Positions 22,605 to 34,011 of a DNA stretch of 64,000 bases are shown here, one piece after another. The stretch comes from Cocos nucifera (lineage: Eukaryota > Streptophyta > Magnoliopsida > Arecales > Arecaceae). The position numbers and the translations under genes are program-made. Location of the stretch: assembly GCA_006176705.1 (NCBI GenBank), contig QRFJ01000057.1:711712-775711 (forward strand), in the 5' to 3' direction. The notes below the pieces were generated by a model. The model did not search any database and was not told the origin of the DNA. It worked only from the letters and a program-made list of their open reading frames with translations. Numbering within the stretch: position 1 is the stretch's first letter; each line of letters begins with the position of its first letter.

Positions 22605-23769
22605 TATTGGTGCATAATCTGATTGACGTCGGATCGAGCTGGAGTGGAGGAGGATAAGATCGTCATCAATGATCTGCAAAATAAAGTTCCATTCGGAGTC
22701 GATGGTGGTAGCTCCGGTGGAATCCTCCGACAATCAAGTCAGCTCTTCTGACCAACAGAAATTGAGTGCTCAGGAATGAGAAGTGAGCTTTGAGCTTTAG
22801 ATGGGAGAGGAGAGCTTCGAGAAAATATATCTAGAGGATTTCTTTTATAAACGGAGCTTGAATGATGATGACGACCATACCATCTGGTAGTGGACTGCTC
22901 GAGATGGTGTGGGATCCCGTACGGAAAAAGAGGTATCACTAGACTGGTAGTGGCAGCCATGTTATCCGACCGTGGACCGCATGGGGCTGGTTACGGAGGA
23001 AAATGTGCTGCCAGACTGGTGGTGACGACCATACCGTCCGATAGAGTCGCCCATGGCAGACTGATGGTGATCGTTTATCGAGATTTAATAACCGTAGCTC
23101 TAAGAGAGCAGGCGTTGGTTGGTGAAGAACCTCGGTGTATATCCATTTTGAAGGAGCTCGAACTCCTAAGGGGGAGTCCGACTGAAGGAGTTGCGGAGGA
23201 AGTTCTGTAGGGCTCTCATAGAGGAGGGTGTCCGATCTGAAGAAGTTCGATCGAAGCTCAGAAGAAGGGTTTGGCTTCCGTAGGAGTTCGATCGGAGCTT
23301 GGTCGCTGAGAAGTTCGACTCCCTGGAGCTGGAGGAGCCGACTGAGGGAAGTTCGGCTCTCATGGGAGCTCGACCACGGAGGGAGAAGTTCGGACGTTCG
23401 ACTGAAGGAGTTCGGCTAAGACTCGATCGCTGGAGAGTCAATCGAAGCTCGACCATTGAGGACCTCGACAGGCTGAAGAAGTTCGCTAAGATTCGACCGC
23501 TGGAAGTTCGGAAAGAGACTCGACCGTCGAGGAGTTCGGCCAGGTTGAAGGAGTTTCGGCTAAGGACTCGATCGCTAGGGGTTCAAAAGTTCGATCGATT
23601 GAAGGAATTCGGCTAAGACTCGACCGCTGAAGCTCTTCCATGGCTATCAATTGTATTAGGCTGAGCATCAGACTGGACTTCGGTAGGAGCAGGAAGTTTA
23701 TCCCCAACAATAGTTCCCTCCACTTTCTGAGTTCGAAACTTAAAAGAAGGGAGTGCAGAAAAGGATGAC

Positions 23770-25210
23770 TGTCGAAGTCCTCTTCAGGGCTCTATGCCAG
23801 TTCAGATTGAAGCTCGTGGGAGATCTTGTCTTCAGTCGAGGTTGAAGGAGATCTCGTCTCCTACGGCCAAGGTTCGAAGGTTGAGCTCCTCAAAGGAGAT
23901 ATTATCTTTAGCTGAGGTTGCTCGGATGCTCGGAGAGATCTTATCTGGCCGAGGTTGAAGCTCAGGGAAGATCTTATTTTCTGCAATCGAGGTTGAAGCT
24001 TGGGGGGAGAGATCTTATCTCCTACANNNNNNNNNNNNNNNNNNNNNNNNNNNNNNNNNNNNNNNNNNNNNNNNNNNNNNNNNNNNNNNNNNNNNNNNNN
24101 NNNNNNNNNNNNNNNNNNNNNNNNNNNNNNNNNNNNNNNNNNNNNNNNNNNNNNNNNNNNNNNNNNNNNNNNNNNNNNNNNNNNNNNNNNNNNNNNNNNN
24201 NNNNNNNNNNNNNNNNNNNNNNNNNNNNNNNNNNNNNNNNNNNNNNNNNNNNNNNNNNNNNNNNNNNNNNNNNNNNNNNNNNNNNNNNNNNNNNNNNNNN
24301 NNNNNNNNNNNNNNNNNNNNNNNNNNNNNNNNNNNNNNNNNNNNNNNNNNNNNNNNNNNNNNNNNNNNNNNNNNNNNNNNNNNNNNNNNNNNNNNNNNNN
24401 NNNNNNNNNNNNNNNNNNNNNNNNNNNNNNNNNNNNNNNNNNNNNNNNNNNNNNNNNNNNNNNNNNNNNNNNNNNNNNNNNNNNNNNNNNNNNNNNNNNN
24501 NNNNNNNNNNNNNNNNNNNNNNNNNNNNNNNNNNNNNNNNNNNNNNNNNNNNNNNNNNNNNNNNNNNNNNNNNNNNNNNNNNNNNNNNNNNNNNNNNNNN
24601 NNNNNNNNNNNNNNNNNNNNNNNNNNNNNNNNNNNNNNNNNNNNNNNNNNNNNNNNNNNNNNNNNNNNNNNNNNNNNNNNNNNNNNNNNNNNNNNNNNNN
24701 NNNNNNNNNNNNNNNNNNNNNNNNNNNNNNNNNNNNNNNNNNNNNNNNNNNNNNNNNNNNNNNNNNNNNNNNNNNNNNNNNNNNNNNNNNNNNNNNNNNN
24801 NNNNNNNNNNNNNNNNNNNNNNNNNNNNNNNNNNNNNNNNNNNNNNNNNNNNNNNNNNNNNNNNNNNNNNNNNNNNNNNNNNNNNNNNNNNNNNNNNNNN
24901 NNNNNNNNNNNNNNNNNNNNNNNNNNNNNNNNNNNNNNNNNNNNNNNNNNNNNNNNNNNNNNNNNNNNNNNNNNNNNNNNNNNNNNNNNNNNNNNNNNNN
25001 NNNNNNNNNNNNNNNNNNNNNNNNNNATGCTCGACGGAGATCTTATCTCCTGCAGCCGAGGTTGATACGGATGCTTGGGGGAGATCTTATCTCTTGCAGC
25101 CGAGGTTGGCCCGGTCGCTCGGAGGAGATCTTATCTCTTGCAGCTGAAGTTGAAGGACTTCGACTCCCTCATGTTAGGACAAGATTCTCCTCCTATTCCT
25201 AACACGACTA
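23770..25210 (-). repeat. Hairpin repeat array of element 2 (gapped)
   Basis: Both sides of the N run carry the family motif, here read on the plus strand as GGAGATCTTATCTCCTGCAGC-type blocks followed by CGAGGTTGAAGCTCGG, plus one GTTAGGACAAGATTCTCCTCC block at 25170-25200 matching the ACAGGAGGAGAACCTCGTCC block of element 1. Confidence 0.8.
24027..25026. other. Assembly gap of 1000 N
   Basis: Exactly 1000 undetermined bases, which looks like a fixed-size placeholder. It sits inside the tandem hairpin array of element 2, where collapse or break of short-read assembly is expected. True length is unknown. Confidence 0.98.
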
Positions 25211-25439
25211 CTATTGACTGTTTCTTTCCTGTCATCACATAGTTTTTGCACCAAGAAATAATATTATTGAAATGAAAGAATTTTACTAAAGGAAAGTTAT
25301 TGGCAGCATGTCCCTGAATTTTCTATGTTTCAAGGTCGTGGGAGCGCTATTCCTCCGAGTTCCTTCAGACGGTAAGTTCCAGGCTGGACGACCTCTATCT
25401 CATGCCGGCCTTCTCAATTTAAAGCCAACTTCTCTTGAC

Positions 25440-26740
25440 TTTGAAGTTGGGAGATGACAGCTCGCCGAAATACCAAATTCTTTTTGGACATGGCATCGAT
25501 GATACGGGAGGCGGCCAATCTTTTTGTTGTTCCTCCATCATCAAAATCTTTCGGAGGGAGGGCCTCTTCGCGCCCTTCTATTGGGGCTCCCTTGATGACA
25601 AGCTAGAGGAGTTTGGACTCGTTTGTGCTCGGGGGGAGCCCATGAGTGCGGCCGAACTTCACTCGACGGCGGGTCTGTTAGACTCATTCGCCTGTCGCTC
25701 TCATACGGCTTCTTCATCCTTCAACTTGAAGGCTTCTTCCACTCGGGCATATCTCTCAGCCCAAGCTAATAGATTGACGAAATTTCTGAGATACTTCTTC
25801 TTCAGGAAGAACAGCAAGTCATTCTTCTGAAGGCCACCCTTGAGTGCGGCCATGGCAACAGACTGATCCAGATTCCAGACCTCCAAAGCAGCAGCGTTAA
25901 ATCGGATGATATAAGCTCAAATAGATTCCCTCTGCTTCTACTTGACATTCTCAGAAAATCCGAACCTCGATGCGGACGTCGGCTGCTAATAAAGTGAGCC
26001 ACGAACTGATGGCTCATCTGATCAAAAAAGAAGATCGTACTTGGCTTCAATGCCAAGTACCAGTTTCTCGTTGCTCCCTTTAAGGTAGACGAAAAAGCTC
26101 GACACAATATGGCGTCTGGTGCACCATAGAGTAGCATCACGATCTGGACGGCCTCTAGATGATCAACCGGATCAGAGGTTCCATCATAGCTTTCAAATTG
26201 AGGGAGTTCGAAGTTCGGCGGGACGGACTCTTGCATAATTCGAGGGGAGAAAGGAGGATCAGTACAGACGTCGTCAAGGTGAGTCGGGGCGACATGGCCG
26301 AACTCCTTAATCCGTCGGTCCATCTCCCGCAGTTGGTGATTGAGGACGTCGTCTCAGTCGCAGACCTTGGAGGACTTCCGACTATAGATAGGGAAGGTCT
26401 CCTCTAGAGGAGAACCATGATCCGAACTCGATTCCTCTGCTCTCTATTTCTCCTTTCCAGGGGTGACGGGTACGCTAGCCCAATTACTCTTCTTTGGAGC
26501 CGGTTTCCGACATCCTGATGGCGGGTTTGCTAGTGGAGTCACCGTCGGGGGCTGCTGCATGGCCTACATTGCCTCCGTGAGGCCACGAATCTGCTGGACA
26601 AGTAGGTTGAACTGCTCCGCATCTACCATGGGTACAGGTGGAACCTAAGTTGCCAGGACTAAAGTGGGAGCAGATGGATCTGAACGGAATCGAGCCGCGG
26701 AGGCTGCCAATCGCCGGATCGAAGCTCTCCTGGGAGGCAT
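25440..26740 (-). pseudogene. Frame-broken gag of element 2
   Basis: The ATG at 26740 corresponds to the family gag start (MPPR-type). 25802-26323 carries the gag core (MQESVPPNFELPQF, ESYDGTSDPVDHL, FSSTLKGATRNWY, FVAHFISSRRPHRGSDF), then the frame is lost. It resumes in another frame at 25701-25886 (NLDQSVAMAALKGGLQKN, ERYARVEEAFKLKDEE). Stops and a frameshift make it dead. No zinc-knuckle or pol follows before the repeat array. Confidence 0.85.
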
Positions 26741-27874
26741 TTTCTCTCAGAAAAGAATTCTAGAGAGGAAGAGGAGAGATCTCTGGAGAGAGAGGAGAGA
26801 GATCGTCGCTGAGCACTCCTTTAAGAACAAGGAAACCTCAAAAACAGAGGGGCCTTCCTTTAGCATCAATCCTATTGGTGCTAGTTGACGTCGGATTAAG
26901 CTAGAGTGGAGGATGAGATGACCGTCGGTGACCTGCAAAATAAAGTCCCGTCTGGAGTCGGTGGTGGTGGCTCCAACGGGACCCTCCGACGATCAAATCA
27001 ACTCTTCTGGCCAACAGAAATGGAGTGCTCAGAAATGAGAAGTGAGCTTTGAGCTTTAGAGGAGAGAGAAAAGCTTCGAGAAAACATATCTGGAGGATCC
27101 CTTTTATAGACGAAGCTTGAATGATAATGACTATCATACCGTCTGATAGCGGGCCGCTCAAGACCGCGTGGGATCCGATATAGAGAGAGGTGTCGCCAGA
27201 CTGGTAGTGGCAGTCATGTCGTCCGACCGTGGGCCGCATGGGACTAGTTACGAAGAAAAAGATGCCACTAGACTGGTGGTGACGACCATACTGTCCGATA
27301 GCGTTGCCCGTGGCAGACTGATGGCCACCGTTCGTCGAGATTTAATAATTGTAGCTCTAAAAAAACAGACGTTGGTTGGTGAAGAACCCCGACGTATATC
27401 CATTTTAGGAAAGCTCGAACTTCTAAAGGGGAGTTCGACCAAAGGAGAAGTTTGGCAAGGATTCGACTTCTATAGGAGTTCGACTGGAGGAGCGTGGAGG
27501 GAGTTCGACTCTCATGGACGTCCGACTGAAGGAGAAGTTCGACTCCCATAAGAGTCCGACCAGAGCTCGATCGCTGAGAAATTCGACTGGAGCTCGACCG
27601 CTGAGAAGTTCGACCGGCTGAAGAAGTTCGACTAAGACTTGACCGCTGAGAAGTTCGGTTAGGACTCGATCGCTGGAAAGTTCGAAAGAGACTCGACCGC
27701 CGAGGAGTTCGACTGACTGAAGGAGTTCGATTAGGATTCGACACTGAAGAGTTCGACCGATTAAAGAAATTCGGCTAAGACTCGACCGCTAAAGCTCTTC
27801 TGTGGCTATCGATTGCATTAGACTGGGCATCGAACTGGACTTCAGTAAGAGCAGGATTTATTCCCAACAGTTAT

Positions 27875-29165
27875 TATCTAGTATGTTATAATGTTATCAA
27901 AACTACTTTCAAAAAATATTTTAAATATAGGATGTTAAAATTTTAACTTTAAATATCATAATTTTGATATTAGATGTCATAAAAATACTGAAACATATAT
28001 TTGAGAGATATTTTACCTATAAGATGTCATATTTTTGACTGAATGCTATAAAAATATCAAAAAATATATTTAAAAAATATTTTATCTACAAAATATTATA
28101 ATATTAATATATAATGTCATAGTTATAATTTAATATATTATAATATTATAAAAACTACCTTCAAAAAATATTTTACATGCAGAATGTCATAATTTTGACT
28201 TTAAATATCATAATTTTAACTTTAAATATTATAATTTTGATATTAGATATTATAAAAATACTGAAAGATATATTTAAAAATTATTTTAGCTAAAGAATGT
28301 TATATTTCTGACATAAAAATACTATAAAAAATATCAAAAAATATATTTAAAAAATATTTTACTTACAAGATATTATAATATTAATATATAATATCATAGT
28401 TATGATCTAATATATTATAGTATTATTACACTATTTTTAAAAAATATTTTACATACAAAATATTATAATTTTAATTTTAAATATCATAATTTTAACTTTA
28501 AATATCATAATTTTGACTTTAGATGTTACAAAAAAAAGTTAGAAGATATATTTTAAAAATATTTTATCAACAAAATGCTATATTTTTGATATAAAAATAC
28601 TATAAAAATATTTAAAAAATATATTTAAAAAATATTTTACTTATAAAATATTATAATATTAACATATAATATTATAGTTGTGGTCAAATATGTTATAATA
28701 TTATCAAAATTATCTTCAAAAAATATTTTAAATACAGAATATCATAATTTTTATATTTAATATTATAATTTTAATATTAGATATTATAAAAATACTGAAA
28801 GATATATTTAAGAGATGTTTTACCTATAAGATGCTATATTTTTGATATAAAAATACTATAAAAATATCAAAAAAAATATATTTAAAATATATTTTATCTA
28901 TAAGATATTATAATATTAAAATATAATATTATAGTTGTGATCTAATATGTTATAATATCATCAAAACTACTTTCAAAAAATATTTTACATGCAAGATATC
29001 ATAATTTTAATTTTAAATATTATAATTTTAACATTAAATATCATAAAAATATTGAAAGATATAATATTTTACTTACAGAATGTCGAATGTCATATTTTTG
29101 ACATAAAAATATAATAAAAATATTTAAAAAATATTTAAAAAATATTTTACTTATAGATATTATAA
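27875..29165 (-). repeat. Right-arm ~265-bp repeats, part 2
   Basis: About five inverted units continuing 22260-22604; the TTATCAAAACTACCTTCAAAA-type block recurs near 27889, 28143, 28425, 28690 and 28960. The right arm therefore has about 6 units against about 13 on the left. Confidence 0.88.
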
Positions 29166-29185
29166 TAAATCTATAAATAATATTT

Positions 29186-29600
29186 TATTTGACGAATGAA
29201 ATATGTTGCTTGGATGGATATATTATTTAGATGCTAACCAACAAATTTGAATACATCCTTCTAACTGCAGACTAAATCTTAAATATGCAGACACTTAAAT
29301 AGAAACTCAATAAAATGAGAAAAAAAAAATAACATCTAAAATATTCAACCAAATAATAAAAATATCTCATCTTGAAAAAAAAAATATTTTGATCATGTTA
29401 TAATTAAAAATTAGAATATAACATATATTAAATTTATCCAATAATAAAATAATAATTTATTTTTATTTTATTTAGCCTTCAGATGCCTACTTAAATGAAA
29501 AATGACATATATTATATCATGCCATAAAAATATTAGATGGACCAATAAAAATAAGCGGTATGCTCCACATCTAAATTTTTACGTATAGGAAGTATTACCC
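29186..29600 (-). repeat. Right terminal inverted repeat
   Basis: Mirror of 9232-9679, ending ...AGGAAGTATTACCC. Contains poly(A) interruptions (29310-29390) absent from the left copy. Confidence 0.85.
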
Positions 29601-29609
29601 ATACCTGAA
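29601..29609. other. Right target-site duplication of the foldback element
   Basis: ATACCTGAA; partner of 9223-9231. The sequence that follows, AACATTAAAACCCACTGC, continues the host repeat interrupted on the left side. Confidence 0.8.
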
Positions 29610-30051
29610 ACATTAAAACCCACTGCTTACATTGCATCACATTCATCACTGAGGTGAATCTGGTGTTGATAAAGAACATCAAGCCTCACAGCTGTTACTG
29701 CATATCTTAGCGGAAGGGCCAGCACCTCACCTATGCTCGACGAGGACTGCAATTAATACACAAACAGACCCAGTCTGCCTGAATATAACTTACCAAGGAT
29801 TATTACGCCTGCTATGCATGGCAATGCTCCCAATCGGGCATCACATTCAACAAAATCTAACCGGAATTCAATAATAGCACAAGAACACAATAATGCTAAC
29901 TAACATGACTATTGTGTTTGTTGCAGTCCGCATAAGCATAATGCCGCATGACACCAGGTATGGAGGACATCAACCACATCTCAACTGTATCAACGTCCAG
30001 AAACATGGCTGGTGTTTTACGTGCAACATATCAGAGACTGCAATCAAGGAC
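29610..30051. other. Region downstream of the YY1-like gene
   Basis: Low-repeat sequence next to the stop codon of the minus-strand zinc-finger gene, so probably its 3' UTR in the part nearest 30051. No clear polyadenylation signal was recognised and no other gene is seen. Confidence 0.4.
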
Positions 30052-33000
30052 TTAATCTTCATCCTCTGTCTCCTCATCATCACCATTCACCCCTTGATAC
30101 CTCCACCCATCCTCTTCAACATTGTCTCGATCTTCCTCAGTCTCCTCACTATCTTCCTCATAAACCTCTTTCCTTGCCCACTGCTTCTTGACAGTGCTAA
30201 CATTTGCATGAGCCAAATTTGAGTCTTTCCGATTCGGCACCTTCGCAGGTGGCATCTTCTGTACGTGATTGGGCTTGCTTCTTTTGTTGTTCTTGCCAAC
30301 ACCACCCTTTGCAATATAAGCATCCTGATCGCTAGCTTCATCCATGGCATGGTCAGCAGCAGGCGCATGCTTGCCATTTTCTTCTGAATTGTGACCAGGA
30401 TGTTCCCTTCTCAGATGGAGGTTCAGTTTGTACTCATGAATGTAGGCCTTTCCACAGCCTTCATATGGACAGGCATAGGGACGGTCAGAGGATGCAGAAC
30501 CATATGCCACTGCAGGTGTCTTTGGGGTATTATGGAGCTTATCTGCCGCTGCTGTGTGCTTAATTCCATCAATCACCGAGTTCTGTGAACAGGAATTGGA
30601 CATACCTCGTTATTCCAGCTACAGAAATGCAACATCAAAATGTACCATATCTATGTTACACTTGAACTGCATTCAAACACAATGTTCTCCCATGTATTCA
30701 ATTGTTTCATGCAGTAAAAATCATTTTTTTTTAATCCTTAAATCCACAAGATGTGCTCCATGTACAATCAGCTCCACATATGAAGATTGATTTTTAGAAA
30801 ATAATTGGCATTTGCGAGGCAATGCAGAGAATTTTTATGATCCTGCCTAGTTGTTGATCAACTTTTACTACAGATCTCTCTCCTCCTAATTTCATGATGC
30901 ACACAATAGACAGCCTGTCTGTCAAAATATGATGTTAATTTCATGATATTTTAACAAGAACATCTTGACAAAATTATTAGTATATCAGTATAATTTGATA
31001 TAATCATGATGCATTTTCAGATAACTTTTACTGAGTCATGTGAACCATCGTGAGAAAATCTTTGATGTGGTCAATGCTTTATATTGATAGTGGCCAAGCA
31101 TATAGCAACCCCTGTACATGGACGTCCTTCAAAAAGGAAAAAAATGAAATCCAAAAAAGAATTGTCATGGATCCAAAAAGGCAAGAAAGTATTAAGGCAC
31201 AATGTAAAAGGTGACTCTTTTCCGATAGTAGAATGATCTAAAGACATTTAGATGACATTTTCCAAGAATAATAGTTGGTTTTGTGTGAATAATATCAATA
31301 AACAGATTCCAAGTGGAGCTTGATGGTTTGCTGGACGTAGATAGGATAATAGAAGGTCAGAAAACAAGCAAGCAAGCAATTGTCAACAGTTTGTCCACTT
31401 CAAAAGGGACAAGTTGAGATGAAACCCACTAAAAAACCTTGATAATGATGGTTTGAAAAGTTTGCTGGTGGTGATACATATTGTTTGCACTATTATTCCT
31501 GGCATACTAGGATTTGTCACTCCAAAGAAACTGAGGTTCATCAAGGCACCTCAATGTAGTAATCAGGAAAAGCACATTTGCCATCTGAAAATGAAGGATC
31601 CAGAAACGTAAAAGGTCAAATGGCATCTAGCACTTCCTAGTTGACATTATGGAAGAGTGCATGAACATGTCAATATAACAGATTTATCATGTAGTCATTA
31701 TTCACTTTACTTTTCTTTTCTTTTTTTTCATTTTCAGGATACAAAATCCATGAAAGTCAACACATCAATTAGAAGAGAGAATTGAAACCAAAAATTAGGT
31801 CAATCTTATGCGTATATGGGCAATGTTATTTTAGTCCAAAGAACCTAAACACAAGGAGGCTTTAGCAGCACATGATTATATCTGCAGAACTATAGAACAA
31901 ATGACCAAAGCAACAAGTTGTAGCATAAGGCTGAAAATCGGTAACTCAGAGCTCTCAGTGAATAAGCAATCAATCTTACCTTTTCATGGTGTGCCTTTAT
32001 ATGACTTTTTAACTTGCATTCATGTGTGTATTTTTTCCCACATTCTGGATAAGGGCAAATATGATAGTTCTCCAATGAATGTGTTCGCATATGCGCCCTT
32101 AAATTAAAATCCAACGAGAAGGCCTGCAATGTACATCATGAGATTATACAAATGAGTTCAAAAGGCAACTTGCCACAGTTATCAATATTTAAGAAGCAAA
32201 GATAAGACATGAACCAAACTCAGAGTCCAAAATATATTGAAAAATTTGCAGATGAATAAAATGCCAGAAGGATGTACATTGTCTAAACTATGTGAAAGTT
32301 CCAATATGTGGTGTTCCCGAAGAAATATCTTACCGGGCATGCACACATGCCCACCCTTGGAATTAGCTTCCCCAATTATTTCCCTCTCCATTTCCATCTC
32401 ATTGTGGAAGTACCTACTGCTCATGGTCAACAATAATCCTAGAGGGAACAGCTCCACAAATAAAGACCCTTTATAGTGAATCCATGGCATGATTACTAAA
32501 AGCCATGCCACTGTCATCTTGCAAAATCAATGAATTTCTCTATCGGCCAAAATTGCTTGAAAAGCTATCATTGTAGAGCAATTTTAGCATTTGCACAAGA
32601 GGAGATAATCAACAAAGTTTAAGAATGTTCTAATCTTGTTGTCAGTTCCAAATGAAGCTCCACTTGCAATTGCAGGTATAATTCTTAAAAGCTATAATTA
32701 AAAGCTTCACATAATGGAAAAGCATAGCACCTGCAAAATGCTATAATTCTTAAAAGCTTCAATAATATTTTCAATGGCTTCTAGTTATCCTTTTTTGGTC
32801 ACATATTTTTCCTTCCATATACTAAATACTACAGCAAAGGAGTCACAATATATACTAACTTTATTCCCCATGGAGAAAACTGAAAACAAAACATATTGCG
32901 AAGATTTTTACAGACTTGTGAATATCTGTTGTTACAATAAGTTCCAAAGACAATTCCTTTATCCAATATAATGATTTAGGAGATTGTATGTTATTTTTTG

Positions 33001-33928
33001 GATGCATCACACATTGTATCGCTAAGAGCCTCAAGCACAAATTTCCTATTATAGGACCACATTTGAAATTCAAATGTTATCTCCAAGACATTTACAATTC
33101 AAATGTTATTATTTTATGTAAGAAATGATTTTTTTAATCCCACATTGCTCATAAAAACTTACCAAAACATAAATTGAGAAGTTTCAATATGAGGTTGGCT
33201 AAGAACATCTCCATGAAACAAAATTTTAAAGCTTGGTTTCAGCTTTTCTCCTCTCATTTTAATATCATTTTAAATTAACTGGGATGACTTTCATTTGTTA
33301 AATCTACATCAAGTCACTTCTGGTCCTCTTTTTTTATCGTTTTCTTCACACCATGACCCCCAAAAAATAAAAAATTAAACTGTTCTGTGCTTTCACTTTC
33401 TTATCCTCTCTTTCTCATCTGATTTTGATATATTTCTTACTCTTCTAAAAAAAATTGTCCATAAAACTGTTATTATGATGGTTAAATATGAAGAAAAAAT
33501 CAAATACTAACATATAGCTAACCATCCCACTATCCAAAATAAGACAAACCCAAGCAAGAAGCATGGAAAAAATACATTATGCATTTTGCACCACGACAAA
33601 AAGAACATGAATAGTGTATCGGAATGGGCAAGAAACTACCTTACCACACCCTTCATGAGGGCATATAAAATCCCTTTCTCCTGTATGAATAAGAAAATGT
33701 CTTTTCAACTTGGAACTATCTAAGAATTTCTGCAAAGCACAAAAATTAATCTTAGAAAAAGTGTGATAATTGATTTGATTGATCATAGGACATCTCACAC
33801 TAACCCTTCAATGACAAATATTAGTATTGATTGGTAAAAGGGGAAACTACAGCAGCAAGATATAAGATACAGTGAATGGACAACATCAAAGTACAGAATG
33901 CAAGAAAGTTTTCTAATATACTAATATA

Positions 33929-34011
<83 letters not shown>

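Larger units (their letters stand above)
22605..27869 (-). mobile_element. Gag-only Ty3/gypsy LTR retrotransposon, older (element 2)
   Basis: 5265 bp, minus orientation, inserted in the right arm of the foldback element. The LTRs at 22605-23709 (3') and 26873-27869 (5') share ends with element 1 but the outer TG has become TA. Flanks ATTAT (22600-22604) and GTTAT (27870-27874) are probably a 5-bp target duplication with one change. The primer-binding site is at about 26855-26872 (minus-strand ATTGATGCTAAAGGAAGG). The polypurine tract is at 23710-23727. The interior holds a broken gag and a hairpin repeat array that contains the N gap. No pol was seen in the sequenced part. Confidence 0.85.
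9232..29600. mobile_element. Giant non-autonomous foldback (MULE-like) transposon
   Basis: 20369 bp including two nested LTR elements, about 8.85 kb without them. The ends GGATAATACTT... and ...AAGTATTACCC are inverted repeats, extending about 430-450 bp inward as recognisable reverse complements (for example GTCATTTTTCATC and AAATTTGTTGG, CCATCCAAGCAACATATTTC on the inner side). Inside them lie three mirrored tiers: ~265-bp tandem units, a unique ~450-bp block with microsatellite-free AT-rich sequence, and ~95-bp tandem units meeting near 20.79 kb. No transposase reading frame is present. Foldback families with repeat-built arms are known (FB in Drosophila, FARE in Arabidopsis). The MULE assignment rests on the 9-bp target duplication and long TIRs; the exact family is unknown. 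Confidence 0.85.

Noticed and set aside
23918..25202. Two long open frames of about 400 codons
   Set aside because: They are open only because they cross 1000 N; real residues at both ends are hairpin-repeat sequence.
15935..29165. Centromeric or satellite DNA block
   Set aside because: The repeats are inverted about a centre and bounded by TIRs and a 9-bp target duplication, so they belong to a transposon.
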